Source: RGIG9079 sp964567845
Lineage (GTDB): Bacteria; Bacteroidota; Bacteroidia; Bacteroidales; Marinifilaceae
DNA length: 13,426 nt
Reading direction: 5' to 3'
Assembly: GCA_964567845.1 (NCBI GenBank)
Contig: CAZMOG010000056.1
Span: 1-13,426 of the forward strand
In this document: piece by piece, positions 9,054 to 13,426 of the stretch
How the letters are laid out: each line of letters opens with the position of its first letter
How positions within the stretch are numbered: the stretch's first letter is position 1
Position numbers and translations under genes: made by a program
Notes under the pieces: generated by a model
Told to the model about the DNA's origin: nothing
Databases searched by the model: none
What the model saw: only the letters and a program-made list of their open reading frames with translations

Positions 9054-9566
9054 TCACTTAGATTCGTTCTCTTTATTTACAGCCTCGGCTGCAATATCGC
9101 GACCCTCGAAACGCTTCGAATAGGCTGTAAAATCGAGTGGTTTATGCTTGTATGTATCATCTTGGAACAGCGGACTTGAAATGATATGGTCGGCTGTTGC
9201 TCTGTTACAACAGAAAATAATATTCTGCACACTTGCCAAACGTGTCAAAGCCTTGATGTCGGTGTCGTGAGGCTGCATTGACATTGGATCGGTAAAGAAG
9301 AAGAGATAGTCAATTTCACCATCCACCATACGCGAACCAATCTGTTGATCGCCGCCCAACGGACCCGAATTCAAAATTGTGAAATCCCACTCAACATCGG
9401 GATGTTGTTGCTCCAAAGCTCTCTTTATAATTGTTCCGGTAGTTCCTGTAGCATAAAATTTATGACCTATAAGTTTATCTGCATTAAACAATGCCCACTC
9501 AGTAAGCTGCTTCTTCATGGCATCGTGCGCCACCAAAGCAATTTTTCTCTTAACAAATCCTGACAT
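9054..9566 (-). CDS. mgsA: Methylglyoxal synthase
   Basis: The enzyme converts dihydroxyacetone phosphate to methylglyoxal and phosphate, a bypass of lower glycolysis that relieves sugar-phosphate build-up when phosphate is limiting. The hallmark GPLGGDQQIG is at residues 68-77, with catalytic Asp73 (Asp71 in E. coli). PHDTD follows with His100 and Asp103, equivalent to His98 and Asp101 in E. coli. The phosphate-binding region ATGTTG is at 39-44. The protein is 170 residues, about 18 longer than the E. coli enzyme; the extra length is mainly a polar C-terminal tail. It is cytoplasmic. The start ATG lies 2 nt after the rnhA stop, so translation is probably coupled. Its presence upstream of glucan-degrading enzymes fits a role in handling excess triose phosphate during polysaccharide use. 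Confidence 0.96.
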   Translation of the reverse strand: MSGFVKRKIALVAHDAMKKQLTEWALFNADKLIGHKFYATGTTGTIIKRALEQQHPDVEWDFTILNSGPLGGDQQIGSRMVDGEIDYLFFFTDPMSMQPHDTDIKALTRLASVQNIIFCCNRATADHIISSPLFQDDTYKHKPLDFTAYSKRFEGRDIAAEAVNKENESK

Positions 9567-9568
9567 AA

Positions 9569-10045
9569 TTATAATTTTAATGTTGCCTCCTCCAACTCCT
9601 CATATCCTGCATCAATATCAAATACTCCACTCTTATACGCAGCGACCGCCAATTGATCACAACGCTCATTCTCGGGAACACTTGCATGCCCCTTTACCCA
9701 TACAAAATTAACCGAATGCTTTGCACTGACAGCCAAATAACGTCGCCACAAATCTGGATTCTTCTTGTTTTTAAAACCGGTTTTTACCCACGAGGCAAGC
9801 CAACCCTTCTGAATAGCATCGACCACATACTTGGAGTCGGAATAAATTGTAACATTATTGCCAACGTGTTTTAAGGCCTCCAAACCAAGAATAACAGCCA
9901 GAAGCTCCATTCTATTATTTGTTGTAAGCCTATATGCACCAGACAGTTCCTTTCTATATGGACCACTCATAAGCACAACTCCATAGCCCCCCGGACCCGG
10001 GTTGCCGCTTGCTGCTCCATCGGTATAAATTGTTATCTGACTCAT
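9569..10045 (-). CDS. rnhA: Ribonuclease HI
   Basis: This 158-residue enzyme cleaves the RNA strand of RNA-DNA hybrids (R-loops, replication primers). The whole type I active site is visible: Asp9 (YTDGAASGNPGPGGYG), Glu47 (NNRMEL), Asp70 (YSDSKYV), His120 (VKGHAS) and Asp130 (NERCDQLA), matching Asp10, Glu48, Asp70, His124 and Asp134 in E. coli. The basic handle loop is retained around residues 79-98 (QKGWLASWVKTGFKNKKNPD). The frame is open 20 codons further upstream to 10105, but that extension would cross the -7 promoter box and is hydrophobic without similarity to the family, so I start at ATG 10043-10045. It is the first gene of the six-gene unit, and its promoter suggests an almost leaderless mRNA. 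Confidence 0.95.
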   Translation of the reverse strand: MSQITIYTDGAASGNPGPGGYGVVLMSGPYRKELSGAYRLTTNNRMELLAVILGLEALKHVGNNVTIYSDSKYVVDAIQKGWLASWVKTGFKNKKNPDLWRRYLAVSAKHSVNFVWVKGHASVPENERCDQLAVAAYKSGVFDIDAGYEELEEATLKL

Positions 10046-10051
10046 ATAGGA

Positions 10052-10059
10052 CAAAGATA
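10052..10059 (-). promoter_or_regulatory. Bacteroidetes-type -7 box for the rnhA operon
   Basis: On the minus strand the sequence is TATCTTTG, a perfect match to the Bacteroidetes TAnnTTTG -7 element. It is followed after only 6 bases by the rnhA ATG. Transcription normally begins a few bases past this box, so the transcript would have almost no 5' leader. I do not find a good TTTG -33 element at 19-21 bases upstream. The box lies just downstream of the tRNA terminator, consistent with a new transcription unit starting here. Confidence 0.7.
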
Positions 10060-10085
10060 GTAAAAAGTAGCCGAATAGGGATGTT

Positions 10086-10122
10086 AAAAAACAAAAAAAA
10101 CGCACCGGAAATTTCCGATGCG
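10086..10122 (-). terminator. Intrinsic terminator after tRNA-Cys
   Basis: On the minus strand an 11-bp near-perfect palindrome, CGCATCGGAAA then TTTCCGGTGCG (10101-10122, one G-T pair), is followed by eight T, one G and six T (10086-10100). It begins 5 bases beyond the tRNA 3' end, a textbook rho-independent terminator for the tRNA transcript. It separates tRNA-Cys from the rnhA promoter. Confidence 0.92.
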
Positions 10123-10127
10123 TTATG

Positions 10128-10198
10128 AGGTCGGTAGCGGAGTCGAACCGCTCTAGACGGTTTTGCAGACCGGTGCCTAACCGCTTGGCTAACCGACC
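10128..10198 (-). tRNA. tRNA-Cys (anticodon GCA)
   Basis: The 71-nt sequence folds as a cloverleaf. The acceptor stem is GGTCGGT with ACCGACC and discriminator U at 10128, the usual tRNA-Cys discriminator. The D arm is GCC...GGC. The anticodon loop is CTGCAAA with anticodon GCA (10164-10166), and the T arm is AGCGG-TTCGACT-CCGCT. A C-U mismatch falls at the top of the anticodon stem (27-43 by standard numbering); the other four pairs are good. CCA is not encoded, so it must be added post-transcriptionally. It has its own promoter and terminator. Confidence 0.95.
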
Positions 10199-10217
10199 AT
10201 CTTTTGGTTTGCGGGTG

Positions 10218-10248
10218 CAAAGTTATAACAAAATACTTTACATCCAAA
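10218..10248 (-). promoter_or_regulatory. Promoter of tRNA-Cys
   Basis: On the minus strand a TTTG -33 element (10245-10248) is followed, after exactly 19 bases, by a TAACTTTG -7 box (10218-10225), a full match to the Bacteroidetes housekeeping promoter. The predicted start lies about 10 nt upstream of the mature tRNA 5' end at 10198. The -33 element falls just past the folB stop codon. Confidence 0.85.
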
Positions 10249-10259
10249 ATTTTCTTCAA

Positions 10260-10613
10260 TTATTTTTCCATTGTTACGGTTGTTGCTCCTATTTTTCCAC
10301 CAAGAGGAGGATTCAACTTTGCAACCTTGACCTTGGCATATTTCAGTTCCTGGAAATTGTCGTACAACTCGTCGAGCATTGTCGCACACACCCTTTCAAG
10401 AAGGGCCACATCGCGCATCATTACATTTGCAACCACTTCGTATGCACGCTGATAATTCAGTGCATCGGCAACATTATCACTTGCAACCGCCTTATCGGCA
10501 CAATAGCGAAGTTCAACATCCACACGAAAATCATTACCCACTACATGCTCCACATCATAACATCCATGATAAGCATGAAACTCCAGATTCTCTAAATTTA
10601 TTATTGCATCCAT
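10260..10613 (-). CDS. folB: Dihydroneopterin aldolase
   Basis: This 117-residue cytoplasmic enzyme of folate synthesis cleaves 7,8-dihydroneopterin to 6-hydroxymethyl-7,8-dihydropterin and glycolaldehyde. Family landmarks are FHAYHGCYDVE with Glu22, LNYQRAYEV with Tyr54, LLERVCATM with the pterin-binding Glu73, and KVAKLNPPL with catalytic Lys99. Positions agree closely with the S. aureus and E. coli enzymes, and the length is normal. The start ATG (10611-10613) directly precedes the conserved first beta strand, so the start is secure. The gene stands alone rather than with folK or folP, has its own promoter at 10727-10757, and has a long leader containing a hairpin. Confidence 0.95.
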   Translation of the reverse strand: MDAIINLENLEFHAYHGCYDVEHVVGNDFRVDVELRYCADKAVASDNVADALNYQRAYEVVANVMMRDVALLERVCATMLDELYDNFQELKYAKVKVAKLNPPLGGKIGATTVTMEK

Positions 10614-10636
10614 AATTGAAAACTATCTAAAACTTT

Positions 10637-10658
10637 GAGGGCTCGTTTCCGAGCCCTC
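10637..10658. repeat. Perfect 9-bp hairpin in the folB leader
   Basis: GAGGGCTCG (10637-10645) pairs perfectly with CGAGCCCTC (10650-10658) around a 4-nt loop; the minus-strand RNA has a GAAA tetraloop, which is especially stable. No T-tract follows on either strand, so it is not a standard terminator. It lies 23 nt upstream of the folB start and within the predicted folB transcript. It may be a leader element, an mRNA-stabilising structure, or a relic. Function cannot be read from the sequence. Confidence 0.7.
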
Positions 10659-10726
10659 GCACATTTACTAACTACTAACCTAAACCATACAAACTTATGA
10701 AAAACGATTTCTGGTTAAGACATAGG

Positions 10727-10757
10727 CAAAGTTATAAACAATATTTCTATTTATCAA
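10727..10757 (-). promoter_or_regulatory. Promoter of folB
   Basis: On the minus strand TTG (10755-10757) is followed after 20 bases by TAACTTTG (10727-10734), a good Bacteroidetes promoter. The -33 element overlaps the stop codon of the upstream hydrolase gene. The predicted transcript begins near 10720, giving folB a leader of roughly 105 nt that includes the 10637-10658 hairpin. Confidence 0.7.
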
Positions 10758-12253
10758 TGCAATCGTTTTAAATTTTTCTTATCAACTTTAAGCAATCGAC
10801 CCTTAGACTCTATGTGATAGCGATTTACCGCAGTTACCACATACGTCATTTTTTTTGTTGGAAGGTCAATTTCAGCAAAGGTATATGGCGTGATAGCAAT
10901 TATATGCTTAGGATCAGATAAATTAACCTTACTCATGTGCGGGAAAGCATACACCACGAAGTAGTGCGCACCCTGGGAAACATCGTCTTCAAGAATTGCT
11001 CCCCATGTCAAACTCAACTTCCCGTTATTTCCTGCCGACATAGTAATTTCCGAAACCTGCTTCGGCTTGTGAGAGGATAAATTTGTATAGGCAGGTATAA
11101 GTGCCGGATATTTAAAATAGCTTTCACGGAGAGAGTCGGCCGCACCTTTATTATTCCAGAAAAGCTCATTTGCCGGCCAAAAACAATAACCGCTTACTCC
11201 CTTCAATTCGCGAACCGAACGCATCTTGGCGGTAAGCTGATCAACCTTCATTGTACGCGCCACATCCTGTCCATAATATAGTTCGGCTTTACCTTTGTGT
11301 GCAGCCCACCACTTTGCAAGGGTAACATAATCTGCCTGAGCATGACCCATTTCCCAATATATCTGGGGTATGTTATAGTCAACCCACCCATTATTTACCC
11401 ACAACAGAATGTCTGCATACAAATCATCGAAATTCTCGGTTCCGTTTGTTGCACTCCCATCGGGATGCGAAGAGTCGTTTCGATAAATTCCAAAGGGGCT
11501 GACACCAAAACGGACCCACGGTTTTGTGGCCTTAATTGTTTTACTCAATGCTTGAATAAGTCGATTAACGTTATCACGGCGCCAATCCTCGATATTCGTG
11601 AAACCTCGCCCATTCTCCCGGAAAGTTTTTGTATCGGGAATCTGCAAACCCGGTGATGGATAGGGATAAAAGTAATCATCCATGTGGATTGCATCGATAT
11701 CGTAGCGGGCAACAATATCCTTAACAACAGTGCAGATAAAATCAATGGACTCATCAACTCCCGGATTGAAATAGATGTAGTTATTGAACTTGAAGAACCA
11801 CTCCGGATGTTTATGATATATGTGCGAGGGCGCCAAATGAACCCCTCCTCCCGAGGCGGCTCTGTATGGATTCAACCAGGCATGAAACTCCATGCACCTT
11901 TTATGACACTCTGCAACAAGAAAGGCCATCGGATCGAAATTTCCTTGCGGAGCCTTACCCTGCTTTCCTGTCAAAAAACGGCTCCACGGCTCGTAAGGAG
12001 AGTTATACCACGCATCGGACTCGGGGCGAACCTGAAATACCAACGCATTGATTCCCATTGATTTCAAATCATCGAGTTTCTTTATCAAATCGGTCTTTAG
12101 CTCCTCGACACCAAGATTCATATAATCGCCCTGAAACATGGTCTGAATCCACGCTCCGCGAAATTCACGCTTAGGCGCAACCTGGGCATTTGCAACCTCG
12201 ATGCCACCCAAAATGAGCATCAACATCAAAATTTTAAAAAATATATTACGCAT
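10754..12253 (-). CDS. Secreted DUF187/GHL10 family glycoside hydrolase-like protein
   Basis: This 499-residue protein begins with a clear Sec signal peptide (basic start, hydrophobic core from 5 to 20, cleavage probably after ANA at 21-23). A GHL10/DUF187 TIM-barrel domain covers about 28-380. It opens with REFRGAWIQT, followed by FQVRPESDAWY, EFHAWLNPYRA, DAIHMDDYFYPYP (Asp192 and Asp193, probably catalytic region), RFGVSPFGIYR and YNIPQIYWE. The last ~100 residues resemble a fibronectin type III-like beta domain. E. coli DigH (YddW), a hydrolase of peptide-free peptidoglycan glycan strands, belongs to this family, so a cell-wall glycan substrate is plausible; other polysaccharides are possible. 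It lies alone between folB and a divergent promoter region. Final location, periplasm or outer membrane, is uncertain; no lipobox Cys is present. Confidence 0.88.
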   Translation of the reverse strand: MRNIFFKILMLMLILGGIEVANAQVAPKREFRGAWIQTMFQGDYMNLGVEELKTDLIKKLDDLKSMGINALVFQVRPESDAWYNSPYEPWSRFLTGKQGKAPQGNFDPMAFLVAECHKRCMEFHAWLNPYRAASGGGVHLAPSHIYHKHPEWFFKFNNYIYFNPGVDESIDFICTVVKDIVARYDIDAIHMDDYFYPYPSPGLQIPDTKTFRENGRGFTNIEDWRRDNVNRLIQALSKTIKATKPWVRFGVSPFGIYRNDSSHPDGSATNGTENFDDLYADILLWVNNGWVDYNIPQIYWEMGHAQADYVTLAKWWAAHKGKAELYYGQDVARTMKVDQLTAKMRSVRELKGVSGYCFWPANELFWNNKGAADSLRESYFKYPALIPAYTNLSSHKPKQVSEITMSAGNNGKLSLTWGAILEDDVSQGAHYFVVYAFPHMSKVNLSDPKHIIAITPYTFAEIDLPTKKMTYVVTAVNRYHIESKGRLLKVDKKNLKRLH

Positions 12254-12281
12254 AGTTATTAATTTTCCATTTTTCGGTGCG

Positions 12282-12289
12282 CAAAATTA
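12282..12289 (-). promoter_or_regulatory. -7 box for the DUF187 hydrolase gene
   Basis: On the minus strand the sequence TAATTTTG matches the TAnnTTTG consensus and lies 28 bases upstream of the ATG at 12253, giving a short leader of about 20 nt. No clear TTTG -33 element is found. The expected -33 region overlaps the divergent promoter and the start-site palindrome. Confidence 0.55.
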
Positions 12290-12300
12290 ATGAAAATAGT

Positions 12301-12308
12301 TATCTTTG
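12301..12308 (+). promoter_or_regulatory. -7 box for the NifU-like/GGGtGRT unit
   Basis: TATCTTTG is a perfect TAnnTTTG match on the plus strand, 64 bases upstream of the ATG at 12373. The predicted start near 12314 falls in a palindrome (12312-12328). Its -33 region would lie across the opposing -7 box region, and no consensus -33 is evident, which is compatible with activator dependence or a weak basal promoter. Confidence 0.65.
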
Positions 12309-12311
12309 CGT

Positions 12312-12328
12312 GATTAACTCTGTTAATC
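12312..12328. promoter_or_regulatory. Perfect 7-3-7 palindrome, candidate operator
   Basis: GATTAAC (12312-12318), TCT, GTTAATC (12322-12328) form a perfect inverted repeat. It starts 4 bases after the plus-strand -7 box, exactly where transcription should begin, and also covers the -33 region expected for the divergent gene. This is a typical place for a repressor dimer. I cannot assign it to a regulator; it is not a clear Fur, FNR or Rex site. Confidence 0.5.
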
Positions 12329-12372
12329 TACAATTTTAGGATATTATTAATTCACTAAAAGCGAAAAAGAAT

Positions 12373-13065
12373 ATGGTTTATTCACATGAAGTTCAACACA
12401 TGTGTGTTGTAAAGAAGGGAGCTAACCACGGTCCGGCTCCAATTCCCGAGGAGGGAAAGTGGGTAAAAGCACAGGAGATTAAAGATATCTCTGGATTGAC
12501 TCACGGTATTGGATGGTGTGCACCACAGCAGGGTGCTTGTAAACTTACTCTTAACGTAAAAGAGGGAGTTATCGAGGAGGCTTTGGTTGAGACTATCGGT
12601 TGTTCAGGTATGACTCACTCTGCCGCTATGGCATCGGAGATTCTTCCCGGAAAGACAATCCTTGAGGCGTTGAACACTGACTTGGTTTGCGACGCTATCA
12701 ACACAGCTATGCGTGAGTTGTTCTTGCAGATCGTTTACGGACGTACACAGAGTGCCTTCTCAGAGGGTGGTTTGGTTATCGGTGCCGGTTTGGAGGATTT
12801 GGGTAAAGGTCTTCGCAGCCAGGTTGGTACAATGTACGGAACAAAAGCTAAAGGAACCCGTTACTTGGAGATGGCAGAGGGTTATGTAACCCGTATGGCA
12901 TTGGACGAGGAGAACGAGGTTATCGGATATGAGTTCTTGAACCTTGGTAAGTTCACAGATGCTCTTAAGAAGGGGGCTACTCCGGAAGCTGCACTTGAGG
13001 GAGCTAAGGGTTCTTACGGAAGATTTGCAGATGCTGCTAAATATATTGATCCACGTAACGACTAA
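12373..13065 (+). CDS. NifU/IscU-like iron-sulfur cluster assembly scaffold protein
   Basis: Residues ~45-125 of this 230-residue protein resemble the IscU/NifU N-terminal scaffold fold. KLTLNVKEGVIEEALVETIG is followed by GCSGMTHSAAMASEILPGKT, like the GCGSA...GKT region of IscU. Candidate cluster ligands are Cys49 or Cys56, Cys77 and Cys106; the IscU Asp after the first Cys is missing. The remaining ~100 residues (about 130-230) are not part of IscU and contain a glycine-rich stretch and a conserved-looking C-terminal segment. This architecture is found beside GGGtGRT-family genes, as here, where the next gene starts 25 nt downstream. Codons are strongly biased (GGT, GTT, CGT, GAG), suggesting high expression. 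It is cytoplasmic. A scaffold role is inferred; no iscS, sufB or other Fe-S genes are in the window. Confidence 0.83.
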   Translation: MVYSHEVQHMCVVKKGANHGPAPIPEEGKWVKAQEIKDISGLTHGIGWCAPQQGACKLTLNVKEGVIEEALVETIGCSGMTHSAAMASEILPGKTILEALNTDLVCDAINTAMRELFLQIVYGRTQSAFSEGGLVIGAGLEDLGKGLRSQVGTMYGTKAKGTRYLEMAEGYVTRMALDEENEVIGYEFLNLGKFTDALKKGATPEAALEGAKGSYGRFADAAKYIDPRND

Positions 13066-13083
13066 TTCTTAACGACTAAATCT
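13056..13083. repeat. Tandem 14-bp duplication across a stop codon
   Basis: TAACGACTAATTCT (13056-13069) is followed immediately by TAACGACTAAATCT (13070-13083), 13 of 14 bases identical. The first copy contains the last codons and stop of the NifU-like gene; the second fills most of the gap before the next ATG. It probably arose by slippage and sets the intergenic spacing. Confidence 0.75.
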
Positions 13084-13090
13084 AAAGATC

Positions 13091-13426
13091 ATGATTAGAG
13101 AGGTAAAATTTGAGAGTCAGGACCGTCGTATTAAGCAGATTCTTGCTGCATTGAACGAGAACGGTATTAAAGATATTGAAGAGGCTAACGCTATTTGCGA
13201 GGAGTACGGTTTGGATCCTTACAAAGCTTGTGAGGAGACTCAGCCTATCTGCTTCGAGAATGCAAAGTGGGCTTACGTTGTAGGTTGTGCTATTGCTATT
13301 AAGAAGGGTTGTAAAGTTGCTGCCGATGCAGCTGAGGCTATCGGAATTGGTTTGCAGGCATTCTGTATTCCCGGTTCTGTTGCTGATGACCGTAAGGTAG
13401 GTATCGGACACGGAAACTTGGCTGCT
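13091..13426 (+). CDS. GGGtGRT family protein, N-terminal part
   Basis: The frame is open from ATG 13091 to the window end (112 codons, no stop), so only the start is present. The sequence has the family's usual opening: a short helical region with ESQDRRIKQILAALNENGI, then ICEEYGLDPYK, TQPICFENAKWAYVVG, AIAIKKGCKVAADAAEAIG, and QAFCIPGSVADDRKVGIGHG. From memory these match the GGGtGRT family, whose name comes from a glycine-rich motif further downstream, outside this window. Full members are about 330 residues. The protein has several cysteines (Cys38, 48, 55, 66, 75, 94) and follows an IscU-like scaffold gene in the same direction, so a link to Fe-S chemistry is likely, but its activity is not known to me. 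Codon use is as biased as in its neighbour. Confidence 0.82.
   Translation, partial: MIREVKFESQDRRIKQILAALNENGIKDIEEANAICEEYGLDPYKACEETQPICFENAKWAYVVGCAIAIKKGCKVAADAAEAIGIGLQAFCIPGSVADDRKVGIGHGNLAA

Noticed and set aside
10046..10105. 20-codon hydrophobic N-terminal extension of RNase HI, possibly a signal or membrane anchor
   Set aside because: It crosses the promoter -7 box and runs into the terminator T-tract; family proteins start at the ATG at 10045.
10637..10658. Hairpin as a rho-independent terminator for the DUF187 gene
   Set aside because: No T-tract follows on either strand, and the folB promoter lies between it and the upstream gene.
13082..13411. Minus-strand ORF opposite the last gene
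   Set aside because: It is fully antisense to the GGGtGRT reading frame, which has recognisable family sequence.
1..13426. Mobile element, CRISPR array, phage or antiphage defence genes
   Set aside because: No transposase, integrase, spaced repeats, terminal inverted repeats or defence domains were recognised; the tRNA-Cys gene is not flanked by an integrase or a repeated tRNA end.

Overview
The window looks like a chromosomal segment from a member of the Bacteroidetes, most likely Bacteroidales. The evidence is the recurrent TAnnTTTG type -7 promoter box, the lack of strong Shine-Dalgarno sequences, a DPE2-type glucanotransferase with starch-binding domains, and a NifU-like/GGGtGRT gene pair. 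I cannot name the genus. I see no phage, plasmid, insertion sequence or CRISPR signal, and no gene-free stretch longer than about 140 bases.

Region 1 (1-10059, minus strand) reads as one long transcription unit. It starts at a -7 box 6 bases upstream of rnhA and runs rnhA, mgsA, rnr, a carbon-starvation transporter/M23 peptidase fusion, malQ and a cytoplasmic GH13 amylase-type enzyme. Gaps are 2, 25, 19 and 30 nt, followed by a TAATG overlap. A strong hairpin lies just past the last stop codon. The unit combines alpha-glucan breakdown (GH13 and GH77), a methylglyoxal bypass enzyme, a CstA-type transporter and two ribonucleases, which suggests adjustment to carbon supply.

Region 2 (10086-10757, minus strand) holds tRNA-Cys(GCA) with its own promoter and intrinsic terminator, and folB with a promoter and a leader of roughly 105 nt that contains a 9-bp perfect hairpin.

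Region 3 (10754-12289, minus strand) is a secreted DUF187/GHL10 glycoside hydrolase-like protein, distantly like the denuded-peptidoglycan hydrolase DigH.

Region 4 (12301-13426, plus strand) is transcribed divergently from region 3, from promoter boxes that overlap head-to-head. A perfect 7-3-7 palindrome sits at the predicted start site. It contains an IscU/NifU-like scaffold protein and the start of a GGGtGRT-family protein cut by the window end. The joint function of this pair is not known to me.

The most unusual object is the in-frame fusion of a complete-looking short CstA permease to a membrane-anchored M23 endopeptidase module (3934-6705). It could physically couple cell-wall peptide release to peptide or pyruvate uptake. 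The alternative is a sequencing error or recent stop loss joining two adjacent genes.
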